Positions 8,267 to 16,997 of a stretch of DNA of 64,000 nt are shown one piece after another (position 1 is the first letter of the stretch; each line of letters opens with the position of its first letter). The notes under the pieces were generated by a model. That model did no database searches and was not told the origin of the DNA. It saw nothing but the letters and a program-made list of their open reading frames with translations. Source of the stretch: Hyphomicrobiales bacterium (GTDB taxonomy: Bacteria > Pseudomonadota > Alphaproteobacteria > Rhizobiales > Rhizobiaceae); the NCBI GenBank assembly GCA_900474095.1, contig UCOA01000011.1, forward strand, positions 44,035-108,034. The letters are read 5' to 3'. A program made the translations under genes and the position numbers.

Positions 8267-9259
8267 TCAGCCGTCATGGTCGGACCGCTCTGAAACCGCA
8301 GCCACTCTTTCGGCAGGGACGGCCGACCGTCCGCGGTTGCAAAGCTCCTGTCCGACTGAACCGACAAGAGAGATAAGCTCCCGGCAGAGATTATCGAAAA
8401 CATATCCCTCGCGGGAGAAAACGGCGATGTTCCGATCCAGCGCGGCGTCCACTACATCCAGACAGACCATACGCCCCTCCTCTAGCTCTTCCCGCACAGC
8501 GTGAGCTGGCAGGACCGCCAGATGATCGCTGTCGATGACGAGAGACTTCAACAAGGTAACAGAACCGCGGACGGTCATTTGCTCAGGCGACGCGACCTTT
8601 GCGGCTTTGAGCGCCGCGTCCAGGATCACGTGGGAACGCTTTGCGGTCGGGCAGACCCAGGGATATGTGACGAGCAGCTCCCACTTCAGGTTCAGCTCGG
8701 AAGCGAGAGGATGTCCCGCCCGGGCGATGACGAAGAGCTTGTCCCGGAAAAGCACCCTTTGCCGCAAACCGTTTTCGAGATCGTAGCACTCGGTGAAGCC
8801 GAAAACGAAATCGAACTCGCGCCGAAGCAGTCCGGTCAGAAGATCAATCTGCGGTACTTCGACCACCTGCAATTCACGTTCGCGGAACCTTTCGCGCCAG
8901 CGCGTCAGCGCGATTGGCAGTATCGAGTTAGCCAGACTCGGAAGGGCGCCGACCCGAATGACGCCCGGGTTGCCGCCCTGCGCGTTCAAAAGAGCCCTAG
9001 CGGCGAGCCCCATCTCATCGCGGATCAAGCGCGCGTGGCAGTACAAGACCTCCCCGGTTGGCGTGGGCACGACGCCCAACGGGCCACGCTCCAGAACACA
9101 CATGCCCAGTTCCGCTTCGAGCCTGCTCATCGAGGTCGACAGAGCGGGCTGGGACAACCCAAGCGCCTTCGCAGCACTCTTCAAGCTGCCGTGTTCGATG
9201 ATCGTCGCGAGATAGAGGATTTTGTTAGGATCGATCCTCAGGCGGCTCGCGGGAAGCAT
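8267..9259 (-). CDS. LysR-family transcriptional regulator (paralogue 2)
   Basis: A 330-residue LysR regulator. The N-terminal HTH is about residues 8-65 (LKSAAKALGLSQPALSTSMSRLE), and the effector domain shares long blocks with the regulator at 242-1243, such as LLRREFDFV followed by GFTECYDLE. The ATG at 9259 is preceded by AGGAGAGA. It is transcribed away from the aldehyde dehydrogenase gene at 9743, with a T-N11-A palindrome in the shared promoter region, which is the usual layout for a LysR protein controlling a divergent gene. It probably controls the aldehyde dehydrogenase/tct genes and perhaps the SDR operon downstream of its own 3' end. Confidence 0.92.
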   Translation of the reverse strand: MLPASRLRIDPNKILYLATIIEHGSLKSAAKALGLSQPALSTSMSRLEAELGMCVLERGPLGVVPTPTGEVLYCHARLIRDEMGLAARALLNAQGGNPGVIRVGALPSLANSILPIALTRWRERFRERELQVVEVPQIDLLTGLLRREFDFVFGFTECYDLENGLRQRVLFRDKLFVIARAGHPLASELNLKWELLVTYPWVCPTAKRSHVILDAALKAAKVASPEQMTVRGSVTLLKSLVIDSDHLAVLPAHAVREELEEGRMVCLDVVDAALDRNIAVFSREGYVFDNLCRELISLVGSVGQELCNRGRSAVPAERVAAVSERSDHDG

Positions 9260-9742
9260 TGTCTCTCTCCTGGTTCACGGCGCACCGTGCTCGTCTTCCT
9301 TTACACCGGCGCTCGGTCCGGGCAGTTCCGGTCGCGCCGCCAGGCGTTTCAGGCTCATGGTCGCCGCGGCGATCTTAGCACCGGGCAGACGGAGGCGAAC
9401 CCATAACAACAGGTGGATCGCATGATGGCGGCTCCCCAATAACCGGAAGTTATACCTCTCTGCCGTCGTTCGGGGTCTGAGGTAGCGAATGCGGGAAGCG
9501 TCAATTACAGTCCGCCCCGCAACTGGTCACCTGGGAGGAAAATGATCGCGTTTGCTGTAGGCGTCGCTGTATATCCCGTCTTCTGAGCTGGCGCTCGATA
9601 TTTGATAGCCGACATAGATCATACGTACTTGAACGGAATTCTCATCGCCAACCCGATGACGTGATCCGCAGATCCCTCCAAGACGCGCCACATCAACTGG
9701 AATGCATGGGCTTGGGATCGCAGAGCCCCAAGAGGAAGTCCA
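9260..9742. promoter_or_regulatory. Divergent promoter region, LysR 2 and aldehyde dehydrogenase
   Basis: This 483-bp non-coding gap lies between divergent genes. It contains the palindrome at 9439-9453. I see no supportable gene; short frames here lack ribosome sites and family features. Confidence 0.6.
9439..9453. promoter_or_regulatory. Candidate LysR operator, copy 2
   Basis: A perfect ATAAC-N5-GTTAT palindrome (T9440 and A9452 satisfy T-N11-A), followed by ACC as in copy 1. It lies in the divergent region between the second LysR gene and the aldehyde dehydrogenase gene, where an autoregulatory LysR site would be expected. Confidence 0.55.
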
Positions 9743-11224
9743 ATGAAACAATACCAGATGTTTATTGCTGGCGACTTTGCAGATGCAGCGGCCGGAGAAC
9801 TGCTCGATACCGTCGACCCCTACCGGGGTCAAGTTTGGGCGACGATCCCGCGCGGCAGATCCGCTGACGTTGACCGCGCGGTGAGCGCCGCCTACGACGC
9901 GATGACAAGAGGCCCCTGGTCGCGGTACACTGCGACACAGCGAGGCAAGGCTTTGAACGCTATCGCGGATCTCGTCGAACAGCACCGGGACCGTCTGGCG
10001 GAAATCGAGACGCGCGACAACGGCAAGCTGCTTAGGGAAACGCGGGCCCAGCTCGGCGGGATCGCGGAGTGCTGGCGCTATTACGGCGGCTTGGCGGATA
10101 AGATTGAGGGCCACGCCATCCCGATCGAGAAACCTGACGCGCTCGCTTTTACCTCGCGGGAGCCCGTCGGTGTCGTTGCCGCGCTGACGGCCTGGAACTC
10201 TCCGCTTTGGTTTGCGGCCATCAAGGCCGCCCCGGCGATGGCCGCTGGATGCGCGGTGGTGGTGAAGCCTTCGGAATTCGCGTCCGCGAGCACGCTCGAA
10301 TTCGCGGAACTCGTTAAGGAAGCAGGTTTGCCTGCGGGCGTATTCAACGTCGTAACTGGGCTCGGACAGGAATCGGGCGCCGCGCTGGTCGAGCATCCCA
10401 AGGTCGCCAAGATCACTTTCACTGGATCCGACGTCACCGGCGCGCGGGTATATGAAACAGCGGCGCGCAGCATGAAGCGGGTATCCCTCGAACTTGGCGG
10501 CAAGTCGCCGAACATCGTCTTCGCAGACGCGGACCTGGATCTAGCCGCATCGGGAGCCGTGTCAGGCATCTTCGGCGCGTCCGGTCAGATGTGCACGGCG
10601 GGTTCGCGCTTGCTGGTACAGCGTTCGATACTGGAGGAGTTTACCGGAAGGCTTCTCGATTTGGCGCGGAATATCCGTCTCGGCGACCCCATGGCTCCGG
10701 AGACGGACGTCGGCCCGATCGCGACGCCTCCCCAATTCCAGAAAGTTATGGATTACCTCGATATCGCTCAGGCAGACGGCGCCCGGTGCATCCTGGGCGG
10801 CAAAGCCGCGGAAGGTCCTGAGCTGACCGGTGGCCAGTTCGTTCAGCCCACCGTGTTCGCCGACGTACAGAACAACATGCGCATAGCGCAAGAGGAGGTG
10901 TTTGGCCCAATCCTTTCCATCATCGGTTTCGACACCGAAGAGGAGGCGATCGAGATCGCCAACGAGATCGACTATGGTTTGGTCGCAGGCGTCTGGACGA
11001 CCAACATTGGTCGAGCGGTTCGCATGTCCAAGGCGCTACATGTGGGCACGGTGTGGATCAACACATACCGGGCGTACAGCTACATGGTGCCGTTCGGCGG
11101 CATGAAACGCTCTGGACTAGGTCGTGAGAGCGGCATCGAAGCCGTCAATGAATACCTCGAAACAAAGAGCGTCATCATGTCAATCGCCGAGGCAGTGCCC
11201 GGCAATCCGTTCATCATGAGGTAG
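9743..11224 (+). CDS. Aldehyde dehydrogenase family protein
   Basis: A 493-residue NAD(P)-dependent aldehyde dehydrogenase, full length for the family. The general-base Glu is about residue 250 in ELGGKSPN and the nucleophilic Cys about 284 in SGQMCTAG. The cofactor region includes TAWNSP and KPSEFAS, and the C-terminal FGGMKRSGLGRE motif is present. The start has AGAGGAAG upstream. It is likely the first gene of a unit with tctB and tctA, which begin 164 bp downstream. It oxidises an aldehyde to a carboxylic acid. The context suggests a sugar-derived or hydroxy-aldehyde, but this is inferred from neighbours only. Confidence 0.92.
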   Translation: MKQYQMFIAGDFADAAAGELLDTVDPYRGQVWATIPRGRSADVDRAVSAAYDAMTRGPWSRYTATQRGKALNAIADLVEQHRDRLAEIETRDNGKLLRETRAQLGGIAECWRYYGGLADKIEGHAIPIEKPDALAFTSREPVGVVAALTAWNSPLWFAAIKAAPAMAAGCAVVVKPSEFASASTLEFAELVKEAGLPAGVFNVVTGLGQESGAALVEHPKVAKITFTGSDVTGARVYETAARSMKRVSLELGGKSPNIVFADADLDLAASGAVSGIFGASGQMCTAGSRLLVQRSILEEFTGRLLDLARNIRLGDPMAPETDVGPIATPPQFQKVMDYLDIAQADGARCILGGKAAEGPELTGGQFVQPTVFADVQNNMRIAQEEVFGPILSIIGFDTEEEAIEIANEIDYGLVAGVWTTNIGRAVRMSKALHVGTVWINTYRAYSYMVPFGGMKRSGLGRESGIEAVNEYLETKSVIMSIAEAVPGNPFIMR

Positions 11225-11388
11225 CGTGGCGAAGCGTGTACGAACACCTAACCGCGCGGCCCGACGAAATCGACAGCGCCATCATTTTCTGAGAAGCGGG
11301 GGATTCGTCCTAAGTGACTGGGCCGCTCAGGCCGTTGACGGTGGACGATCCTTCCATTGAACCCGCGTATTACTACCAGAGGTTATTT

Positions 11389-11850
11389 ATGAGCAGCAAA
11401 GTCAATGCAACGGACATCGCAAGCGGGGCCATGCTTCTCGTCCTTGCTGCAGTGGGCCTTTCGATAAATCTGCAGTACCCGTTGGGAACCGCAAGCCGCA
11501 TGGGTGCGGGATACATGCCCCTGATCGCCTTCGTGACGTTGGGTATTTTGGGCATGGGTGTCACCGTGTCCGGGTTCCGAGGCGCTCCGCGTCGGCTTGA
11601 GAACTGGGCTTGGCGCGAGCTGGTCCTCATCCTTGCCGCGTTCGCGATTTTCGGGGCACTGCTCGAGGATATCGGCATGGCCGCCGGTATCATCGCGATG
11701 GTCGTTATCAGCGGGTTGGCCGACCGGACTCAGACATTGAAAGGTCTCGCCGGACTCGCTGTCGTCCTGCTTATCATCTGCTGGCTAGTCTTCAGCTGGG
11801 GACTACAGATACGGGTGCCATTCTTTCCACCCTTCCTGAACAACGTTTGA
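11389..11850 (+). CDS. tctB: Tripartite tricarboxylate transporter small membrane subunit TctB
   Basis: A 153-residue membrane protein with four hydrophobic segments and the family pattern SRMGAGYMP between the first two. I chose ATG 11389 because AGAGG lies upstream; an earlier in-frame start would add a polar tail without a ribosome site. TctB is the small, poorly conserved subunit of the sodium-coupled TTT carboxylate uptake system. The stop is 11 bp before the tctA start. No full tctC follows; the C-terminal fragment at the left edge of the window may be the partner. Confidence 0.85.
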   Translation: MSSKVNATDIASGAMLLVLAAVGLSINLQYPLGTASRMGAGYMPLIAFVTLGILGMGVTVSGFRGAPRRLENWAWRELVLILAAFAIFGALLEDIGMAAGIIAMVVISGLADRTQTLKGLAGLAVVLLIICWLVFSWGLQIRVPFFPPFLNNV

Positions 11851-11861
11851 GGGAGCCGACG

Positions 11862-13355
11862 ATGCTCGAAAATCTCGCGCTTGGATTCTCCACGGCCGTC
11901 ACCTTTCAGAATCTGGGTTTCGCCTTTATCGGATGTCTTATCGGAACAGCGATCGGCGTGCTGCCCGGTGTCGGACCCGTCGCGACGATATCGTTGCTGC
12001 TGCCTTTGACATTCGGTCTCGACCCCATCACCTCGATGATCATGCTTGCCGGCATCTATTACGGCGCGCAATATGGCGGATCGACGTCGGCGATCTTGTT
12101 AAACCTGCCGGGCGAGGTCACCGCTGTGGTGACGACACTGGAAGGCCACAAGATGGCACGGGCTGGGCGCGCAGGAGCGGCGCTGGCCGTGGCTGCCCTC
12201 GGTTCTTTTTTCGCGGGAACCGTGGCGACACTGGTGGTGGCCGCTTCTGGACCCGTTCTCACAGCTGTCGCGATGTCGTTCGGACCCGCCGAATACTTTT
12301 CGCTGATCCTTCTTGGCCTGATCGCCGCGACGGTGTTGGCGCAGGGAAGCATGTTCAAATCCCTTGCCATGATCGTGTTGGGTGTCGCGCTTGGGCTGGT
12401 CGGCACCGATGTTCAGAGCGGCCAGCTGCGCTTCACACTTGGCTTTCCGCAACTCTTCGAGGGTGTGGGCTTCGTCCCGCTTGCGATGGGGATTTTCGGG
12501 ATCGCGGAGATCATCCGCAACCTGGAATGTCCGGAACAACGCTCGGGCACGGCCTCGAGCGTCGGTAAACTGTGGCTGACCAGGACAGAGTTCAAACGCG
12601 CCGTGCCCTCGGTCCTGCGCGGGACCGCGCTGGGATCCTTGCTAGGGATATTGCCTGGAGGAGGCCTCGCGCTTTCCACTTTCGCGTCCTACATGCTGGA
12701 GCGCAAGGTCTCCAAATATCGACATGAATTCGGCAGTGGAGCGATCGAAGGCGTGGCAGGCCCGGAAAGCGCCAACAACGCTGCCTCCCAGACTTCGTTC
12801 ATTCCGATGCTCACGCTTGGCCTTCCCGCCAATGCCGTGATGGCCTTGATGATAGGCGCGCTCATGATCCAGGGTATCCAGCCGGGTCCTCGTATGATCG
12901 CCGAACAGCCTACGCTTTTTTGGGGGTTGATCGCCAGCATGTGGATCGGCAACCTGATGCTCGTGATCATTAATCTGCCGCTCGTCGGGGTGTGGGTGTC
13001 GCTTCTAAAAGTGCCCTACAAGTACCTCTATCCCGCGATCCTGGTTTTTTGTGGCATCGGTGCCTATTCCATTAACAACTCAGTCTTCGATGTCTATCAA
13101 ACCGCCGTGTTCGGGTTGGTGGGTTATGCCCTGATCAAGCTGGAATTCGAGCCCGCTCCTCTTTTGATCGGTTTCGTTCTCGGTCCTATGATGGAGGAAT
13201 ACCTCAAGCGCGCTATGCTTCTCTCGCACGGCGACGTCACCGTCTTCGTCGAACGTCCGCTCAGCGCTGTCTTCCTCTTAATGGGTGCCATTGCTCTCGC
13301 CGCCATGGTGGTGCCAACCATTCGGCGAAAAAAAGACCAAGCGTTGGCCGAATAG
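11862..13355 (+). CDS. tctA: Tripartite tricarboxylate transporter large membrane subunit TctA
   Basis: A 497-residue polytopic membrane protein with about 12 hydrophobic segments. TctA hallmarks are present: the GVLPGVGP loop near residue 25, YYGAQYGGSTSAILLNLPGE, and the second-half GILPGGG and GPESANNAA motifs. The start follows GAGGGAG. TctA is the transport channel of the TTT family and takes carboxylates from a TctC receptor. It closes the aldehyde dehydrogenase-tctB-tctA group. The open frame extends upstream into tctB, but the ribosome site and family start place the N-terminus at MLENLALGFS. Confidence 0.93.
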   Translation: MLENLALGFSTAVTFQNLGFAFIGCLIGTAIGVLPGVGPVATISLLLPLTFGLDPITSMIMLAGIYYGAQYGGSTSAILLNLPGEVTAVVTTLEGHKMARAGRAGAALAVAALGSFFAGTVATLVVAASGPVLTAVAMSFGPAEYFSLILLGLIAATVLAQGSMFKSLAMIVLGVALGLVGTDVQSGQLRFTLGFPQLFEGVGFVPLAMGIFGIAEIIRNLECPEQRSGTASSVGKLWLTRTEFKRAVPSVLRGTALGSLLGILPGGGLALSTFASYMLERKVSKYRHEFGSGAIEGVAGPESANNAASQTSFIPMLTLGLPANAVMALMIGALMIQGIQPGPRMIAEQPTLFWGLIASMWIGNLMLVIINLPLVGVWVSLLKVPYKYLYPAILVFCGIGAYSINNSVFDVYQTAVFGLVGYALIKLEFEPAPLLIGFVLGPMMEEYLKRAMLLSHGDVTVFVERPLSAVFLLMGAIALAAMVVPTIRRKKDQALAE

Positions 13356-14093
13356 GGAAGCGCCAGCTCCGCCAAGGGCGAAGTTTAACCGTCAGGTCAG
13401 GCTTCGCGGCGTCAAGCCAACGGCTATGCGTAGCGATAGGCGGGCAGCCAAACAGGAGATCCCAGCGTCGATGTACGCGCCAAACATAGCGGCCCTGAAC
13501 AGGCTAAGATGCGTGCGGATGTCCCCGAGGCTAGGGACAAGTGGTTGTCAAACAGAGATTAACGATCTTCTGGACGGCGCTACGGCGGTATAACGCACCT
13601 GAGTGAACGCGGAACTCGAAGTCATGACACACGGCCCGCGTCCTCACTTGAGTGAGGCGGTCCCTGATAGGCTTATAAGAGGATAGAAACCGATGCTCGA
13701 AGCAACATCTCGCTTCACCGCAAATTCGAAAAGTGAGACTTTCGGCGCCGAAGAAAAACCGGGGAACGCATCCGTTGAATGGACGACGGTGGAATCCAGT
13801 TCAGGTCAACGATTTATCCCGATGGATCGAAACGGACAAGCGGACGGATTTCCTCTGTGGCGTGCGGCCATATTCGGCAAAAAAGAACCCGGCCGCCGTA
13901 GCGTTGCCGGGTTTGACTAAGCGGGATCTGTGAGAACCGTCCCGCAAATCAACGCAAGTCCAGCGTTCAAGCCTAGGCCGGAAGGTTGGAGCGTTCCATG
14001 ATAGGCGGCACGGCGCCACTCATGTGCGTCATCCTGCGAGCGCTCGTCGCGCGGTTCCGCAGGTCGGCTTTACGGCAAATCGGCGTCTCGGCT
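13356..14093. other. Gene-poor gap between tctA and the YCII gene
   Basis: A 738-bp stretch with no supportable gene. It contains a TATAAC half-site near 13585, a small palindrome CCTCACT-TG-AGTGAGG at 13642-13657, and the minus-strand terminator at 13878-13913. A 75-codon plus-strand frame starting at 13693 runs into that terminator and resembles nothing I know. Confidence 0.5.
13878..13913 (-). terminator. Rho-independent terminator of the YCII transcript
   Basis: An 8-bp stem, AACCCGGC and GCCGGGTT, with a 12-base loop is flanked on its left by CAAAAAAG. On the minus strand this reads as a hairpin followed by a T-rich run. It lies about 180 bp downstream of the YCII stop. Confidence 0.75.
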
Positions 14094-14393
14094 TCACACG
14101 GGAATGCGCTTGTGATCGAAAATGAACTTGCGCCATTTGGTGATTGTGTACTTGCTGAAAATGCCGTTCTGAAAGAAGGGGTCGTTCTCGATGTAGTCCA
14201 CTGCGTCCTTGCGGACGTCGGTGTCCAACAAAATGAGACCGCCGTTCGGAAAATCGTCATCATCGGGAAAGAAACCGCCGCTAGCGATAATACGATGGGC
14301 GTTCTTGGTAACGTATTCGATGTGAACGGGACGCATCGCCTTTTTCTTCTCAAGAACACCGGGATCGTCCGAAAACATGATGGCGTAAGGCAT
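14094..14393 (-). CDS. YCII-domain protein
   Basis: A 99-residue single-domain protein of the YCII family, small ferredoxin-like-fold proteins related to muconolactone isomerase. The start MPYAIMFSDDP, the conserved His in RPVHIEYV and the central LILLDTDVRKDAVDYIENDPF, with its Asp and Pro-Phe, match the family. ATG 14393 is preceded by AGAGG. A palindrome identical in plan to the LysR operators near the aldehyde dehydrogenase lies about 120 bp upstream, suggesting membership in that regulon. A role in lactone or ring-product handling is possible but unproven. Confidence 0.8.
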   Translation of the reverse strand: MPYAIMFSDDPGVLEKKKAMRPVHIEYVTKNAHRIIASGGFFPDDDDFPNGGLILLDTDVRKDAVDYIENDPFFQNGIFSKYTITKWRKFIFDHKRIPV

Positions 14394-14710
14394 GCGTACC
14401 TCTGTGTGACAGTGTTGAAAGGGGCGACATCGCATAAGCGGCGCAGTCGCGTTGGATCGCCTTGGTGTTTAGACTTCGACCCGACGAGCCGCAATCCTGT
14501 GGCTCACGACGATATAACGTCGAGTTATAGTAATGAGTTGGCGTCGCGCCCATTAGAACCTTCGAGCGATCCTTTCCCAACCTTGACCTAAACGGACCGG
14601 AGGCTTCGGTTTTACCGAAGCTAAGGATTGATAAGATGATGCTGCGGCAAGACGTCAGAGTGCTACAGCGCGCTTGGAGGGACGAAGGAGGCGAGAGGGC
14701 TTACGCGTCA
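14394..14710. other. Gap between YCII and the FAD oxidoreductase
   Basis: A 317-bp non-coding stretch. It holds the operator-like palindrome at 14514-14528 and a perfect 8-bp hairpin, GCTTCGGT-TTT-ACCGAAGC, at 14603-14621, about 90 bp beyond the FAD oxidoreductase stop. The hairpin is a plausible 3' end for that minus-strand transcript although no T run follows. Confidence 0.5.
14514..14528. promoter_or_regulatory. Candidate LysR operator, copy 3
   Basis: ATAAC-N5-GTTAT, extended to a 6-bp arm (TATAAC and GTTATA). It has the same plan and spacing as the copies at 8055-8075 and 9439-9453, and it lies upstream of the minus-strand YCII gene. Confidence 0.5.
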
Positions 14711-15955
14711 TTACGAAGGCGGTCCCCTGCGGCGACTGCTGTCGATTAGGTCGGAAACCAGCTCTGATGTCGCTGCAGACAGCGTCCATCCAAGATGACC
14801 GTGACCGGTATTGTAGAAAACGCCCGGGCGCTTCCCTTGCCGCACGACCGGCATCATGTTGGGCATCATCGGGCGCAGGCCCGACCAGGGCTCAACGCGA
14901 GATGTGGATACGTTGGGAAATAACCAGCGCACCCAGTCCGTAAGTGGTCGAATCCGATCCGAGCGGATGTTTCGATCATGGCCGTTAAATTCAGCAGTGC
15001 CGGCGACGCGGAATCTGTCCTTCCCAAGTCGGCTCGTAACTATTTTGGCGCGATCGTCAAGCAAACTAACCCATGGGGCGCTCTCTTGGCTCTTGTCGTC
15101 TTCCAGATTGACTGTGATCGAGTAGCCCTTCACCGGGTACACATTTACCCGATCTCCGAGCATCGCCGCGAATTGTCGGCTCCCGACGCCAGCGCATACG
15201 ACAACGGCGTCGCCGTTTAGCGTCGTCGGGTCCGATCTCGGGTCATCGGTGGGGCGCCATTCTACAGAAACTTGATTGCCGGTCTTAATCGTCAACACGT
15301 CCGTATCGAAGAGAAAGGTTGCACCATGTCGCTTGCAAGCCTCGGCGAGGCCCCTCGTGAACTTATGAATATCACCCGTAGAATCCGATGGCGTGAAGAA
15401 ACCACCGAATAATTTGGTGGTCAGTGTGGGTTCGATGGATCGAATCTCTTCAGCGGACACGGATCGGCGATCAAGGCCCCCCTTCTGCAACAAATTGTTG
15501 ACCCTTGCCGCGTCCTCAAAGCCATCTCTGTCGTAATACACGTGCAGGATTCCGCGCCGCTCAAGATCAAAATCGATCCCCTCGCTTTGCGCCATCGCAA
15601 ATAAATGACGGCGAGATTCAATTGCCAGCCTTGTCGTGGCCACGGTATTGTTCTCGTAATCGGGGATGCATCCGAGAAACTCAGCCAGCCATGAGTATTT
15701 GTGCCATGTAGGCTTCGGGTTGAGGAGGAGTGGGGCATCCCGTTTCAGCATCCATTTCATGCCCTTGGAAACTGTCGACCAACTGTTCCACACTTCGGCA
15801 TTGCTCGCGGAGAGCTGGCCACCGTTGGCAAATGAGGTCTCCATGGCTGCGTAGCGGTGTCGGTCGATGATCGTAACTTGGTAGCCTCTCTTAAGAAGTG
15901 CATAAGCGGTGGTTACGCCGGTGACGCCAGCGCCTAGAATCAGAATACGGGGCAT
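14711..15955 (-). CDS. D-amino-acid dehydrogenase-like FAD oxidoreductase
   Basis: A 414-residue flavoprotein of the DadA/glycine oxidase (DAO) family. The N-terminal dinucleotide-binding motif GAGVTGVTTAY starts near residue 7, the FANGGQLSASNAE segment is typical of DadA, and the C-terminal GHGHLGWT lies close to the end. ATG 15955 has GGAGGAATT upstream; the longer open frame reads back into the riboswitch and is not coding. DadA-type enzymes deaminate D-amino acids and pass electrons to the respiratory chain, while related enzymes oxidise glycine or sarcosine. The tandem glycine riboswitch directly in front makes glycine, or an amino acid metabolised to glycine, a likely signal and perhaps the substrate. 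Confidence 0.85.
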   Translation of the reverse strand: MPRILILGAGVTGVTTAYALLKRGYQVTIIDRHRYAAMETSFANGGQLSASNAEVWNSWSTVSKGMKWMLKRDAPLLLNPKPTWHKYSWLAEFLGCIPDYENNTVATTRLAIESRRHLFAMAQSEGIDFDLERRGILHVYYDRDGFEDAARVNNLLQKGGLDRRSVSAEEIRSIEPTLTTKLFGGFFTPSDSTGDIHKFTRGLAEACKRHGATFLFDTDVLTIKTGNQVSVEWRPTDDPRSDPTTLNGDAVVVCAGVGSRQFAAMLGDRVNVYPVKGYSITVNLEDDKSQESAPWVSLLDDRAKIVTSRLGKDRFRVAGTAEFNGHDRNIRSDRIRPLTDWVRWLFPNVSTSRVEPWSGLRPMMPNMMPVVRQGKRPGVFYNTGHGHLGWTLSAATSELVSDLIDSSRRRGPPS

Positions 15956-16001
15956 AATTCCTCCAACAGTGGTATGGGACTTGGCCTGTCCCCTGCCCCC
16001 A

Positions 16002-16168
16002 ATCTGTCTGTTTACCTGAGAGCTTTCCCTCCCCCACGGGAGGTCCCCTTCGGTGGACACTTTGAAAAGTGTCTCTCTCCAGATGGTTCACCCTGGTAGT
16101 CATTTTGCCTGAGAGATTCCTGGGGGGTTGCTCCGTCGGCGCGGCTGGAACGGCCGTCTCTCCTACAA
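16002..16168 (-). ncRNA. Tandem glycine riboswitch
   Basis: Read on the minus strand, this leader contains two glycine-aptamer signatures in a row. The first begins GGAGAGACGG near 16163 and closes with ATCTCTCAGGCAAAA. The second begins CTGGAGAGAGACAC near 16083, contains CACCGAAGGGG, and closes with CTCTCAGGTAAACAG near 16010. The two are joined by a short linker. The flavoenzyme ATG at 15955 lies about 50 bases downstream, with its ribosome site in between. Most glycine riboswitches switch genes on when glycine is high. No strong intrinsic terminator is visible before the gene, so control may act on translation. Confidence 0.9.
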
Positions 16169-16214
16169 GGACGATGAACGCATTCGAACGTATCACGTCG
16201 AAGGCGATCGAATA

Positions 16215-16631
16215 TTAGATTGTACTTCCTTCCATTTGCTCGAGTTCAACCAATGTCCCTTGGAAATCCCCAGGATGCACGAACACAACGGGTTTCCCGT
16301 GAGCTCCGAGTTTTGGTTGGCCGTCACCAAGAATCCGAGCTCCAATTTCAGCGACCTTGATGGAGGCGGATCCTATATCCTCCACCTCAAAACACAGGTG
16401 ATGGACGCCGCCCCTCGGGTTCTTGGCAAGGTAGCCCGCAATCGGAGAATTTTCTCCAAGAGGATGAAGTAATTCGATTTTCGTGTTTGGAAGCGTCACG
16501 AAGACCACCGTCACACCATGCTCGGGAAGATCTTCTGGCTCTGAAACTCTCGCCCCGAGAGCAGAGTATTGCTTTGACGCGTATTCAAGATCCGGGACAG
16601 CAATCGCCACATGGTTAAGCCAGCTTATCAC
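16215..16631 (-). CDS. mce: Methylmalonyl-CoA epimerase (VOC family)
   Basis: A 138-residue vicinal-oxygen-chelate protein. The layout matches methylmalonyl-CoA epimerase: NHVAIAVPDL with the first metal His, then TKIELLHPLGENSPIAGYLAKN, GGVHHLCFEVED and a late LVELEQ Glu. The start is GTG at 16631 with GGGAGGG upstream. The enzyme interconverts (S)- and (R)-methylmalonyl-CoA between propionyl-CoA carboxylase and the B12-dependent mutase, whose genes lie 30 kb to the right. Here it follows an aminotransferase gene on the same strand, away from its pathway partners. Its reading frame may overlap the tail of a short upstream open frame. Confidence 0.88.
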   Translation of the reverse strand: MISWLNHVAIAVPDLEYASKQYSALGARVSEPEDLPEHGVTVVFVTLPNTKIELLHPLGENSPIAGYLAKNPRGGVHHLCFEVEDIGSASIKVAEIGARILGDGQPKLGAHGKPVVFVHPGDFQGTLVELEQMEGSTI

Positions 16632-16997
16632 AATACCCTCCCGCGTTTTTTTGCTTCGAAGATCACGCTTCCGCCCCTCGCTTTCATGACGCTCTCCCCG
16701 CTCGTCCTCGCTTGTCCCATCAGGGATTCAAGATAAAGCCGCCGCGTTGATACGGATACCGAGCGTGGCTCAAACGTCTTTTCTGGACTTGGAAGATCCG
16801 GTCCACATCAGTTAGTCGGCTGACGCCGCGATGATCGCGACGAGGCGGCATTCGTGGCGACGTCGGTAAGCATAAAGAACTGCCTCCTAAAAGCGTCCAG
16901 CAAAATGCCGGGTTATGTGTCCGGAGCCGCGACCCACTTCGAAGAGGCGCCCTGGCTTCCAAAGTTCGGTGGCGGTTGTGCGCCAAATATGAGCCGC
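16632..16997. other. Gap between epimerase and aminotransferase
   Basis: A 366-bp stretch. On the minus strand a short open frame of about 58 codons ends at TGA overlapping the epimerase GTG (TTGTGA). Its tail reads SVIFEAKKRGRVL. I do not recognise it, and it could be a gene remnant or a small coupled peptide. No start with a good ribosome site is evident. Confidence 0.3.

Noticed and set aside
9527..10396. A 289-codon minus-strand frame over the aldehyde dehydrogenase start
   Set aside because: Shadow of the aldehyde dehydrogenase gene with no domain features.
13693..13920. A 75-codon plus-strand frame in the gap after tctA
   Set aside because: It runs into a minus-strand terminator hairpin and resembles no family.
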